Shown here: piece by piece, positions 56,449 through 64,000 of the stretch
Position numbering within the stretch: the first letter of the stretch is position 1
Layout of the letters: the number at the start of each line of letters is the position of its first letter
Assembly (NCBI GenBank): GCA_945877815.1
Contig: CAMDWJ010000009.1
Coordinates: 49,171 to 113,170, forward strand
Length of the DNA stretch: 64,000 nucleotides
Reading direction: 5' to 3'
Source: Caenispirillum bisanense
GTDB lineage: Bacteria; Pseudomonadota; Alphaproteobacteria; Rhodospirillales; UBA2165
The notes under the pieces: generated by a model
Database searches by the model: none
Seen by the model: the letters and a program-made list of their open reading frames with translations, nothing else
What the model was told of the DNA's origin: nothing
Translations under genes and position numbers: made by a program

Positions 56449-59292
56449 ATGCATTTGACAGTTCCGCCTGACATGCCCTTCGGCCCGCCCGACGATATTC
56501 CGCCGAGCGATCCGCAGGTTCCGGCCACGCCAGACTCGCCGTTCATTCAGCCGGTCTCGATCGAAGACGAGATGAGGTCATCGTATCTCGATTACGCCAT
56601 GAGCGTGATCGTGAGTCGCGCCCTGCCGGATGTACGTGACGGTTTGAAGCCCGTGCATCGGCGCATCATCTACGCCATGAAGGAAGGCGGCTACGACTAT
56701 AACCGGCCGTTCCGTAAATCGGCGCGCATCGTCGGCGATGTCATGGGTAAATATCACCCACACGGCGATTCTGCGATCTACGACGCCATGGTCCGCATGG
56801 CCCAGGATTTTGCCATGCGGCTACCCCTCATTCAGGGGCAGGGCAATTTCGGCTCCATGGACGGCGACCGAGCTGCGGCGATGCGCTACACCGAGGCGCG
56901 CCTCGCGCGGTCTGCGCATTCCCTGGTCGAGGATATCGACAAGGATACCGTCGATTTCCAGTCGAACTATGACGATTCGGTCAGCGAACCGAAGGTGCTG
57001 CCGGCCCAATTCCCGAACTTGCTCGTCAATGGGGCGGGCGGCATTGCCGTCGGCATGTCGACGAACATCCCGCCCCACAATCTGGGCGAGGTGATCGACG
57101 CCTGTTGTGCGGTCATTGACAATCCCGCGATCACCATCGACGAATTGATCGATACCTATATCCAAGGCCCCGATTTTCCGACCGGCGGCATCATTCTCGG
57201 CACGCAGGGCATTCGTGCCTATTTCCAACTCGGGCGTGGGTCGGTGTCGATCCGTGGGCGCGCTACGATCGAGCCGATGGCCAAAGATCGCGAATGCATC
57301 GTGATCACAGAGATTCCTTACCAAGTCAACAAAGCGCGCATGGTCGAAATCATGGCCGAGGCCGTGCGCGACAAGAAGATCGAGGGTATCTCCGATCTGC
57401 GCGACGAATCCGACCGCGACGGTCTGCGTGTTGTGGTCGAGGTCAAGCGCGATGCGATGGCTGAGATCGTGCTCAATCAGCTTTACAGCTACACGCCGCT
57501 GCAGACGAGCTTTAGCGTACAGATGCTGGCACTCAACGGCGGGCGTCCGGAAACGATGGATCTCAAGAAGATCCTGCAATGCTTCATCGATTTCCGCGAA
57601 CAGGTTATCACGCGGCGCACGGCCTTCGAATTGAACAAGGCACGCGAACGGGCCCATGTCTTGGCCGGTCTCGCCGTCGCGGTCGAAAACATCGACGACG
57701 TGATTGAATTGATCCGGGGCGCCAAGGATCCGGACGACGCGCGGGCGAAATTGACGGCCAAGCCTTGGCCTGCTGCCAATATCGCGCCGATCATTGCGCT
57801 GATCGACGATCCCGAACATAGGGTCATCGACGGCACCTATCTGCTTTCGCAGGAACAGGCCAAGGCGATCCTCGATCTGCGCCTGCAACGTTTGACGGGC
57901 CTGGAGCGCGATAAGATCGCGACCGATCTCGAAGAACTCGCTGGCAAGATCAAGGAATACCTCGAAATCTTGTCGTCCAAGCTGCGGCTGTTCGAAATTC
58001 TGCGCGCCGAATTGGTGCAGATGAAAGATCTGTTCGCGACACCGCGTCGCACCAGTATCGAGGCGAACGAGTTCGAGCAGGATATCGAAGCGCTGATCCA
58101 GCGCGAAGACATGGTCGTGACGGTCACCAACGGCGGTTACATCAAACGGGTGCCGCTGTCGGCCTATCGTGCCCAAAACCGAGGCGGAAAGGGCCGTTCG
58201 GGCATGGCGACGCGCGACGAGGATTTTGTCGCCAACGTGTTCGTCGCTAATACCCATCAGCCGGTCCTGTTCTTTTCATCGACCGGCATGGCCTACAAGC
58301 TCAAGGCCTATCGGTTGCCGCTCGGCACGCCGCAGGCGCGCGGCAAGGCGATGGTCAATCTATTGCCGTTGTCCGACGGCGAAACGATCACGACTGTGCT
58401 GCCGTTGCCCGAGAATGAGGAACGCTGGGACGAGGTGTTTGCCGTGTTCGCGACGGCATCTGGCAATATCCGCCGCAACCGCCTGTCGGATTTCACCGAC
58501 GTGCGCGCCAACGGCAAGATCGCTATGAAATTCGAAGGCGAGAACGCGGGCGATCGGCTGATCCGCGTTCGTGTTTTCGAAGAAGGCGACGATGTCTTCT
58601 TGGCGACGCGCAACGGAAAATGCATTCGTTTTCCGGTTTCCGACGTGCGCGTGTTCTCAGGCCGCACGTCCATCGGTGTGCGCGGCATCATGCTTGAAGG
58701 CGACGACGAGGTGATCTCGATGGCCGGTCTCAAGCATGTGAAGGCTGCGATCGAGGATCGCGATACTTATTTGTCCGCCGTCAATGCGGGACGCCGGCTT
58801 GCCGGTGGCGACTATTCCGAACGGCCGGAAGACAAGGTGCATGACGCGGCACTTGCGGCACACTTGGATGAGCCGAAATTCCAGCAGATGGCCGCCGAAG
58901 AGGAATTCATCCTGACCGTGGCTGAGGACGGTCTCGGCAAGCGCACGTCGGCCTACGACTACCGGATCTCCAATCGCGGCGGCAAAGGCGTCACCTCGAT
59001 GGATCTGAAGCGCGGTGGCGGTTTTACCCGCGTCATATCGACCATCCCGGTGATCGATACCGATCAACTTGTCATGGTATCCGACGGCGGACAATTGATC
59101 CGCCTGCCTGTCGGCGGAATCAGCTTCACAGGTCGCACCGCGCGCGGCGTGACGTTGTTCCGGGTTGGCGAGTCAGAACGCGTGGTTTCCGTAACCCGCT
59201 TCCGCGAGGTGAGCGGACAGGATGCCAATGACGCGATAGATGATGCCGCGTTTGATGAGGGGCCCGCTGAAGTAACACCCTCGGAAGAATGA
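56449..59292 (+). CDS. gyrA: DNA gyrase subunit A
   Basis: GyrA makes the transient double-strand break through which gyrase supercoils DNA. The 947-residue protein has the start of the breakage-reunion domain in [21 protein letters not shown], the quinolone-resistance region with [17 protein letters not shown], and the catalytic Tyr in AMRYTEARL (residue 147). The C-terminal beta-pinwheel has the GyrA box [10 protein letters not shown] and related NRGGKGV repeats. About 35 Pro-rich residues precede the usual start. This is gyrA rather than parC because of the GyrA-box. coaD follows on the same strand. Confidence 0.97.
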   Translation: MHLTVPPDMPFGPPDDIPPSDPQVPATPDSPFIQPVSIEDEMRSSYLDYAMSVIVSRALPDVRDGLKPVHRRIIYAMKEGGYDYNRPFRKSARIVGDVMGKYHPHGDSAIYDAMVRMAQDFAMRLPLIQGQGNFGSMDGDRAAAMRYTEARLARSAHSLVEDIDKDTVDFQSNYDDSVSEPKVLPAQFPNLLVNGAGGIAVGMSTNIPPHNLGEVIDACCAVIDNPAITIDELIDTYIQGPDFPTGGIILGTQGIRAYFQLGRGSVSIRGRATIEPMAKDRECIVITEIPYQVNKARMVEIMAEAVRDKKIEGISDLRDESDRDGLRVVVEVKRDAMAEIVLNQLYSYTPLQTSFSVQMLALNGGRPETMDLKKILQCFIDFREQVITRRTAFELNKARERAHVLAGLAVAVENIDDVIELIRGAKDPDDARAKLTAKPWPAANIAPIIALIDDPEHRVIDGTYLLSQEQAKAILDLRLQRLTGLERDKIATDLEELAGKIKEYLEILSSKLRLFEILRAELVQMKDLFATPRRTSIEANEFEQDIEALIQREDMVVTVTNGGYIKRVPLSAYRAQNRGGKGRSGMATRDEDFVANVFVANTHQPVLFFSSTGMAYKLKAYRLPLGTPQARGKAMVNLLPLSDGETITTVLPLPENEERWDEVFAVFATASGNIRRNRLSDFTDVRANGKIAMKFEGENAGDRLIRVRVFEEGDDVFLATRNGKCIRFPVSDVRVFSGRTSIGVRGIMLEGDDEVISMAGLKHVKAAIEDRDTYLSAVNAGRRLAGGDYSERPEDKVHDAALAAHLDEPKFQQMAAEEEFILTVAEDGLGKRTSAYDYRISNRGGKGVTSMDLKRGGGFTRVISTIPVIDTDQLVMVSDGGQLIRLPVGGISFTGRTARGVTLFRVGESERVVSVTRFREVSGQDANDAIDDAAFDEGPAEVTPSEE

Positions 59293-59362
59293 ATTCGGTT
59301 AAGATGTGCATGCGCGACTCGGTGAGGGAATTCCTCGCACGGAAAATTGGGGGAGAAAACCT

Positions 59363-59881
59363 ATGGCTCGCCGGCTCGTTGGTGTTTATGCCGGAACCTT
59401 CGATCCGGTCACAAATGGTCACATGGATGTCATCAAGCGCGCGATGCGCGTTGTCGATCACCTGGTCGTCGGGGTCGCGATCAATGCGGGCAAGGGGCCG
59501 ATGTTTAGCCTCGACGAACGTGTAGGCATGCTGGAAGAGGACGTTGTCGATCTCGTGCGCGGTTTGGAATCGACGGTCGAGATCAAATCCTTCCGCGGGC
59601 TTCTGGTCGATTTCGCGGTCTCTTGCGGGGCGTCAGTCCTGGTGCGGGGCTTACGCGCGGTATCCGACTTCGAATACGAATTTCAGCTGACCGGCATGAA
59701 CGCGCATCTTAACCCCGATATCGAGACCGTCTTTTTGATGGCCTCGTCGGACAATCTGTTCATAGCATCGCGCCTGGTGAAGGAAATCGGGGCGCTTGGC
59801 GGCGATATCACGCCTTTCGTCTCAGAACGGGTCCGTGGGCGCCTGATGCAGAAGTACGCCGCGGAAAAAGCCGCTGAATAG
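59363..59881 (+). CDS. coaD: Pantetheine-phosphate adenylyltransferase
   Basis: CoaD catalyses the fourth step of coenzyme A synthesis, joining 4'-phosphopantetheine and ATP. The 172-residue nucleotidyltransferase has the (T/H)xGH motif in YAGTFDPVTNGHMDVIKRA, the LVRGLRAVSDFEYEFQL substrate segment, and SSDNLFIASRLVKEI at the C-terminal catalytic end. The ATG is chosen because GGGGGAGA lies 9 bases upstream; a longer frame overlaps non-coding DNA. It follows gyrA by 70 bases, the usual alphaproteobacterial order. Confidence 0.96.
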   Translation: MARRLVGVYAGTFDPVTNGHMDVIKRAMRVVDHLVVGVAINAGKGPMFSLDERVGMLEEDVVDLVRGLESTVEIKSFRGLLVDFAVSCGASVLVRGLRAVSDFEYEFQLTGMNAHLNPDIETVFLMASSDNLFIASRLVKEIGALGGDITPFVSERVRGRLMQKYAAEKAAE

Positions 59882-60004
59882 GGCGGCAAAACGTAGGAGT
59901 GTCGGGTTGGGCGCGGCATTTCTGTCGTAAATTTGGAAATGGTACGCCCGTTTGATTTGATTCCGGCGCCAAAATCTCCTGCAAACTCAACGATTTTCCG
60001 AGCG

Positions 60005-60093
60005 GTGTAACAGTTTTCTATTTTTCGGTGTAACAATTTCGTTCGTTTTTATTCTCTCGCGAACAGGCAATTATCGAGAAAAAAAGTGTAACA
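60005..60093 (+). repeat. Three GTGTAACA direct repeats
   Basis: The octamer GTGTAACA occurs at 60005-60012, 60028-60035 and 60086-60093 in the AT-rich gap after coaD. Spacing is irregular (23 and 58 bases), so this is not a tandem array. The 59882-60498 gap otherwise holds tRNA-like debris (60174-60247) and an IS-end-like sequence (60382-60421), but no credible gene. Confidence 0.5.
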
Positions 60094-60173
60094 GTGATCC
60101 GCGAGAAATGACGGAATCGTGCGGGACGATAAGCTGATACACTTTCCGATAAGGTGATTATTTTGCAAGAGTT

Positions 60174-60247
60174 TGGTGTGCCCGTTGGTTACGAACCAAC
60201 GATAACCGCATTAAAAACGCGATGCTCTACCCGTCCGCTACGCAAGC
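60174..60247 (-). pseudogene. tRNA-like remnant, Lys (TTT)-like anticodon
   Basis: Read on the minus strand, GGGTAGAGCA, TCGCG-TTTTTAA-TGCGG, a 5-base variable loop and GTTGG-TTCGTAA-CCAAC look like the D-arm 3' side, the anticodon arm (anticodon TTT at the usual place) and the T-arm of a tRNA, followed by GGGCACACCA. The 5' acceptor strand and D-stem 5' strand do not pair with their partners, and T-loop position 58 is T, not A. It is therefore not a functional tRNA as it stands. The T-arm is also a perfect 8-bp hairpin, so chance resemblance is possible. A second, weaker tRNA-like stretch lies at about 60250-60330. Confidence 0.4.
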
Positions 60248-60381
60248 CGGCGCTGGCTAAGCTGAGATGTGATCGAACCCAATACACCCTTATAGAATGG
60301 GACTACTGCTCCTTCTAACCTGATTACGAATCGGATCATGTCTTCACACGTTGTTACCCTCATATCTGAGTGACGTGCCTT

Positions 60382-60421
60382 CTCCCCAGAAAATGGACAA
60401 ATTTTGCGACGAATTGGAGTC
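60382..60421 (+). repeat. Diverged copy of an IS-end-like sequence, left of the pseudokinase gene
   Basis: CTCCCC-AGAAAATGGACAA here resembles CTCCCC-GAAAGTTGGACAA at 62583-62601. About 10-14 bases later both carry GAATTGG(A/T)GTC. The two copies are in direct orientation and bracket the AT-rich gene at 60499-62529. Confidence 0.5.
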
Positions 60422-60498
60422 AAATTGGTTCCGAGAATATTAGATTACAATAGGCGTGTTGCCGAATTTTGAATTTAATCAATCCGGTAAAATATTAA

Positions 60499-62529
60499 AT
60501 GCACACAAATGAACACGGACACATAGAAAATGATCAACGCGAGGACGAGAATGAAAATTTCTTTGTTTTAGCTAACGATCGTTTCGAAATCTATCCGTTT
60601 AAAAAAATTGAGCATTTTGAGACATTTTCATCCCAAGCTTTTGTTGCAATAGATAGAGCTGAAAAAGACGTTGAATTCTTTGCCTTAATTCCGAAATCTA
60701 ATTTGCCAGGTCGAGAAAAAGAAATAAATTCTTTGCTCAAAGAAGATTTAATAAATGTAATCAGTTTAATTGCTTCTGGTTTCGTGGCTTGGCCGAAACG
60801 AGATAATTTCCGTCGGTTTTTAATTTATAAAAAACCACTAGGACCAAGGCTTTCTGATTTTATGTCCAGCAATATTGGAAGAAATCAGAAAATTAATGCA
60901 ATAAGAAAAGTAATTATCTCAATCGAGGCAGCGTTAATAAGCCTAAACAAAATTGGAATTGTTCATCATTCAATACGCCCGGATAATATATTTTTCAATG
61001 ACGCAGAATTAAGCGAAGTTTTGCTGGGAGATTTTGTTGCTGCCCCACCTTCTTACGATCAGCCGGCGGTCTATGAAACTGCTGAACGTGGGATGAGTCA
61101 GAGAAGTGGAAGGGGCATTGGGAATAGTTTCGACGATATCTATTCGTTCGGGGTTACGTTGTGTGTTGTCCTCCAAGAAAATAGAACAACCTTGGAACTA
61201 TCTGATGAGGAGATAATTATGTTAAAAATCTCTAAATCAACTTATCAGGCTATTTTGCCTCAAAGGCTAATTACAAAAGAATTCAACACTCTTATTGAAG
61301 GCCTGGTAAGAGACCAAGAAGACAAACGGTTCGCGGTTTTTCCGGATGGTTTTTGCGCCAGAAGAGTATCCGTTTCGATGCGACCAAGTTATATTAATTC
61401 TGAAACAGGGGTGATTTTTTCGGGGCAGAAATATTTTAATTCTGCAGCTTTGGCATTCGGTTTGTCGTTGAATAAACTAGAGGCATTAAATTTTATCAAT
61501 TCAGAAATTTTTTCAACTTGGATAAGAAAAGGGAAATTTGGTAAGGAATTATGGGAGAATATTGAAGATAAAATTAACTACTTTAATAAATTATTTAAAA
61601 AAGAAATTGGGGAGGATATTAAATTAACCCTGGTTTTGATTTTGATGAATCCTGAGGCCCCTATATTTTACAAAGAACTCGCCTTTTTCCTAAATGGATA
61701 TCCTGGGTTAATAGCAGACATTGCTGTTTTTTCGAAAAACAAAAATTCCGCTGCGGAGGTTGTGCTTTACGATATTTTGTCGCTGTGGAAGTTAGCTAAT
61801 CGCTCGGGTAACAATAACAGTATCTATTTTCATGTGAATTCACGAACTTTTAAGTCGTGGCTGGTTAGCAAAAATATCGGCCAAGGCTTTGAGCGTTTAG
61901 TTTATGAGCTTAATGATACTATTGGATGCCTGGGTGTCTTGTTTTCGGGGTCTTATATACCTGACGTCAGAATTGGATTGGAGTGTTTTGATAATAGTTA
62001 TGGCGCTATTAGGAAAAATATTATCGATAGAAATTTTTTTGCTTTTATTGCAGCGCGTGAGGGCGACAATTCGTCTGCTTTAATTGATCGTATTAACCTC
62101 GATGATGAGCCTGCCGCGGTTGGGTTGATGGTTCTCAGATTATTTGCGTATTTGCAAGAAACTTATAAGACTGGGCCGCTTCCTGGCGTTTCTCGTTGTA
62201 TTAGCCCCTACTTTTCGCCGATGATAAGAAGTTATTATGGTAAGTCGTTGCGTATAATGTTGGGAACAAAAATTCCTGAGCAAATCAAATCGGGGAACCT
62301 TGTAGAAATTTTATCTATTCTAGATGATTTTAAGCTGCGACGTGACGACCGTGAAGAATTTTTGGCAGCGGTGGCAGAGTATTCGGTTTGTGAAATTACT
62401 ATTAATGATGTGATTGAGAACTCCCGACCATCTTCTGTTCAAGTTTATCGTGTTGCTAATACGATCACTGTGATTTTTGTATTTTTCGTTGTTATGATAG
62501 CAGTTTCGTTATTTGTCTTTTTAAGATGA
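60499..62529 (+). CDS. Tail-anchored protein kinase-like protein, probable pseudokinase
   Basis: A 676-residue protein, far more AT-rich than its upstream neighbours. Residues about 45-300 resemble a protein kinase fold. The catalytic loop reads HHSIRPDNIFF, where HRD's catalytic Asp is Ser. The DFG position is GDFV. The helix-F DxYSFG motif (DDIYSFGVTL) is conserved. No glycine-rich loop is clear. This suggests a nucleotide-binding or scaffolding pseudokinase. About 350 residues of helical sequence with no recognised domain follow. The last 25 residues are a hydrophobic helix (TITVIFVFFVVMIAVSLFVF), predicting a tail anchor with the kinase-like part in the cytosol. No partner gene is adjacent. 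Confidence 0.8.
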   Translation: MHTNEHGHIENDQREDENENFFVLANDRFEIYPFKKIEHFETFSSQAFVAIDRAEKDVEFFALIPKSNLPGREKEINSLLKEDLINVISLIASGFVAWPKRDNFRRFLIYKKPLGPRLSDFMSSNIGRNQKINAIRKVIISIEAALISLNKIGIVHHSIRPDNIFFNDAELSEVLLGDFVAAPPSYDQPAVYETAERGMSQRSGRGIGNSFDDIYSFGVTLCVVLQENRTTLELSDEEIIMLKISKSTYQAILPQRLITKEFNTLIEGLVRDQEDKRFAVFPDGFCARRVSVSMRPSYINSETGVIFSGQKYFNSAALAFGLSLNKLEALNFINSEIFSTWIRKGKFGKELWENIEDKINYFNKLFKKEIGEDIKLTLVLILMNPEAPIFYKELAFFLNGYPGLIADIAVFSKNKNSAAEVVLYDILSLWKLANRSGNNNSIYFHVNSRTFKSWLVSKNIGQGFERLVYELNDTIGCLGVLFSGSYIPDVRIGLECFDNSYGAIRKNIIDRNFFAFIAAREGDNSSALIDRINLDDEPAAVGLMVLRLFAYLQETYKTGPLPGVSRCISPYFSPMIRSYYGKSLRIMLGTKIPEQIKSGNLVEILSILDDFKLRRDDREEFLAAVAEYSVCEITINDVIENSRPSSVQVYRVANTITVIFVFFVVMIAVSLFVFLR

Positions 62530-62581
62530 TGTTTATCAAGGATCGCTGTGTGTTTTTCGTTTGATTTTATTGTATTGAGCT

Positions 62582-62622
62582 ACTCCCCGAAAGTTGGACA
62601 ATGACGTAAGCTACGGAATTGG
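62582..62622 (+). repeat. IS3-type left-end-like sequence
   Basis: ACTCCCCGAAAGTTGGACAA, about 55 bases before the first IS3 OrfA fragment start, looks like the terminal inverted repeat region of an IS3-family element. The diverged copy at 60382 is described separately. No matching right end was found within the window. Confidence 0.45.
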
Positions 62623-62655
62623 TGTCTGCTGATCTTCATGGAGAGGAGATTAGCG

Positions 62656-62748
62656 ATGACGAAGCGTAATCAGCACAAGCCGGAGTTCAAGGCGAGGGTC
62701 GCGCTGGAGGCCCTAAAGGGCGAGCAGACGGTTGCCGAACTGGCGAGC
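62656..62748 (+). pseudogene. IS3-family transposase OrfA, 5' fragment
   Basis: The frame starts MTKRNQHKPEFKARVALEAL and continues KGEQTVAELAS, the helix-turn-helix start of IS3-family OrfA. After about 30 codons it passes directly into unrelated ISL3 transposase sequence, so only the N-terminal third is left. It is non-functional as a transposase subunit. Confidence 0.8.
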
Positions 62749-63132
62749 CTACGACTTCGAGAGTTTCACCTGGCAGCATCTGAACTTTTTCCATCATCAC
62801 GGCTTCATTACGGCGCGGGTGCCGCGTGTGGATTGCCCGGATCATGGGGTCAAGCGGGCAACGGTACCTTGGGCGCGGCCGGGCAGTCGGTTCACGCTGC
62901 TGTTCGAGCAGGCGGCCTTGATCCGGTGCGCGAGATGCCGTTGTTGGCAGCTGTGCGCTTCATGGGCATCACCGATAAGCGGTTGTGGCGGATCGTCGAA
63001 CACTATGTCCGGCGGCCTGTCATCGCCCTGGATCTCCGCTTGGTACGCTCGGTCTGGCTGGATGAGACCGCGTCCAAGCGCGGACATAACTTTGTAGCCG
63101 TGTTCATCGACATGGACCGCGGTTCCAAGCGG
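62747..63132 (+). pseudogene. ISL3-family transposase fragment with frameshift
   Basis: From RAYDFESFTWQHLNFFHHHG through VDCPDHGVKRATVPWARPG and SRFTLLFEQAAL the sequence follows the N-terminal zinc-finger part of ISL3 transposases. The frame then shifts, and REMPLLAAVRFMGITDKRLW and VWLDETASKRGHNFVAVF continue the same family in another frame; the shift is near 62915. The fragment stops at about 63132, where inverted IS3 sequence begins. The C-terminal catalytic region is missing. Confidence 0.8.
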
Positions 63133-63240
63133 TTCTGCATAGGCTTGCCCGGTGTGATGTAATGCCAATCGACGGCATGGTCTTTCGCCCAGGCGAAGAT
63201 GGCGTGCGAGGTGAACTCAGCGCCGTTGTCAGAGCTGGCT
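63133..63240 (-). pseudogene. Inverted IS3-family OrfB fragment
   Basis: Read on the minus strand, SDNGAEFTSHAIFAWAKDHA and VDWHYITPGKPMQN match the integrase-core segment around the second catalytic Asp of IS3 OrfB transposases. The fragment is about 35 codons and lies opposite to the flanking transposase remnants. It is a rearranged remnant, not a gene. Confidence 0.75.
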
Positions 63241-63315
63241 CGGGGAATTTGAACAGAGGGATAAGTGGCTTTTCCGCCTGACAGCGGCCAATGTGGCCGC
63301 GTATTAGGAGAGCAA

Positions 63316-63624
63316 ATGGGAAAGCGCATACGCCGGAACCACACACCGGCCTTCAAGGCGAAAGTGGCTTTGGCCGCTCTTAAGGGCGAGAAGACGCTCG
63401 GCGAGCTTGGCCAGCAATTCGATGTTCACGTCAACCAGATCACGCAATGGAAGGTCCAGCTTCTCGCAGGCGCGGAAGGCGTTTTCAATCATGGTCGGAG
63501 CGACCCGTCCATGCCGCCAGTCGATTTGAAGGTTCTGCACGCCAAGATCGGAGAGCTGGCGCTGGAGAACGATTTTTTGGAAGGCGCGCTCAGCAAAGCG
63601 GGTTTGCTGAGCGTAAAACGATGA
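63316..63624 (+). CDS. IS3-family transposase OrfA
   Basis: A 102-residue protein with the IS3 OrfA helix-turn-helix (RRNHTPAFKAKVALAALKGE, then LGELGQQFDVHVNQITQWK) and a leucine-zipper-like C-terminal helix (LHAKIGELALENDFLEGAL). ATG follows GGAGAGCAA. In this family OrfAB is made by -1 frameshifting; here the end reads TAAAACGATGA, with the orfB ATG overlapping the orfA TGA, so coupling or slippage is possible. The protein looks intact. Confidence 0.92.
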   Translation: MGKRIRRNHTPAFKAKVALAALKGEKTLGELGQQFDVHVNQITQWKVQLLAGAEGVFNHGRSDPSMPPVDLKVLHAKIGELALENDFLEGALSKAGLLSVKR

Positions 63625-64000
63625 TCGACCGGGATCACGAACTCTCGCTGGTCCGACAGGCGAAGGTTCTGAACATCAGCCGGGGCTCGGTCTACTACAC
63701 GCCCCGGCCGGTCTCACCGGGGTATCTCGCGATCATGCGAATGATCGACGAGCTGCATGTGGAACGTCCGTTCGCCGGAAGCCGGATGATGCGCGACTTT
63801 CTCAATCGCGCCGGCGTCTCAATCGGTCGCCGCCACGTGGCGACGCTGATGAAGCGCATGGGCATCGCGGCGCTCTATCGCAAGCCTAATACGTCGAAGC
63901 CCGCGCCCGGGCACAAGATTTATCCGTATCTGTTGCGCGGCGTGAAGGTGGAGAAACCGAACCAAGTCTGGGCAACGGACATCACGTACATTCCGATGGC
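63621..64000 (+). CDS. IS3-family transposase OrfB, partial at window end
   Basis: The frame begins MIDRDHELSLVRQAKVLNIS and includes the OrfB helical block PFAGSRMMRDFLNRAGVSIG and RHVATLMKRMGIAALYRKP. The first catalytic Asp of the DDE core is in QVWATDITYIPM at the very end. It is open through base 64000, about 126 codons; the rest of the integrase core lies outside. ATG overlaps the orfA stop (ATGA). Confidence 0.92.
   Translation, partial: MIDRDHELSLVRQAKVLNISRGSVYYTPRPVSPGYLAIMRMIDELHVERPFAGSRMMRDFLNRAGVSIGRRHVATLMKRMGIAALYRKPNTSKPAPGHKIYPYLLRGVKVEKPNQVWATDITYIPM

Larger units (their letters stand above)
63241..64000 (+). mobile_element. IS3-family insertion sequence, right part beyond the window
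   Basis: orfA (63316-63624) and overlapping orfB (from 63621, still open at 64000) form the usual IS3 arrangement. The left end must lie between about 63241 and 63310, but I cannot fix its inverted repeat without the right end. Confidence 0.7.

Noticed and set aside
60174..60247. Functional tRNA-Lys
   Set aside because: The acceptor stem and half the D-stem do not pair, and T-loop position 58 is T; called a remnant instead.
60238..60423. 61-codon minus-strand frame next to the tRNA-like element
   Set aside because: It overlaps the tRNA-like and IS-end-like sequences and has no recognisable protein features.

Overview
The window is a 64 kb piece of an alphaproteobacterial chromosome. It is GC-rich and almost fully coding up to about 59.9 kb. 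Evidence for this is the neighbourhoods scpAB-tatABC-serS, gyrA-coaD and yajC-secD-secF-Mth938, a TrmFO-type tRNA methyltransferase, hopanoid genes, and two intergenic sites matching the CtrA box TTAA-N7-TTAA. I would place it near the Rhodospirillales in the broad sense, but I cannot name a genus.

Layout. 0-9 kb: end of an M50 protease, scpA, scpB, a GT-like unknown, tatA-tatB-tatC, serS, a hotdog thioesterase, pcm and a LysM/M23 lipoprotein. 9-15 kb: an EAL-CBS-GGDEF protein, an MFS transporter and uvrA. 15-17 kb: a hypothetical gene, a higBA toxin-antitoxin pair with an overlapping promoter/operator, and a 12-copy 11-bp tandem repeat. 17-23 kb: a hopanoid side-chain operon, hpnL-hpnI-hpnJ-hpnK, ending in a CDP-alcohol phosphatidyltransferase, with a second such enzyme divergent from it. 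23-27 kb: an acetyltransferase, a flavin amine oxidase, a PDR-type reductase and a cytochrome c'-type protein. 27-31 kb: biotin synthesis, bioF-bioD divergent from bioB-bioA. 31-38 kb: CHAD protein, pentapeptide-repeat protein, trmFO and a large exported ankyrin-like protein. 38-41 kb: an NDUFAF6-like protein, hpnE, a 30-residue membrane peptide with a urate-oxidase-N-like membrane protein, and a miniature flagellar rod-like protein behind a CRP-like site. 41-50 kb: a minus-strand chain yajC-secD-secF-Mth938 followed by three glycosyltransferase-type genes, then a divergent DUF815 ATPase and recQ. 51-60 kb: ssb, SirB1-like gene, alpha/beta hydrolase, flippase, MFS transporter, gyrA and coaD.

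The last 4 kb differ. From about 59.9 kb the sequence becomes AT-rich. It holds tRNA-like debris, three GTGTAACA repeats, and a large tail-anchored pseudokinase-like gene lying between two copies of an IS-end-like sequence. This is followed by a mosaic of IS3 and ISL3 transposase fragments and the start of an intact-looking IS3-family element that runs off the window.

Functionally the window combines core housekeeping (Tat and Sec export, chromosome condensation, DNA repair and topology) with envelope chemistry (hopanoid head groups, glycosyltransferases, a flippase, a probable amidase activator). The candidates for undescribed biology are the phosphatidyltransferase-linked hopanoid operon, the pseudokinase island, the 30-residue membrane peptide, the 11-bp repeat array and two probable CTG start codons. 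All calls come from reading the sequence; no database search was run.
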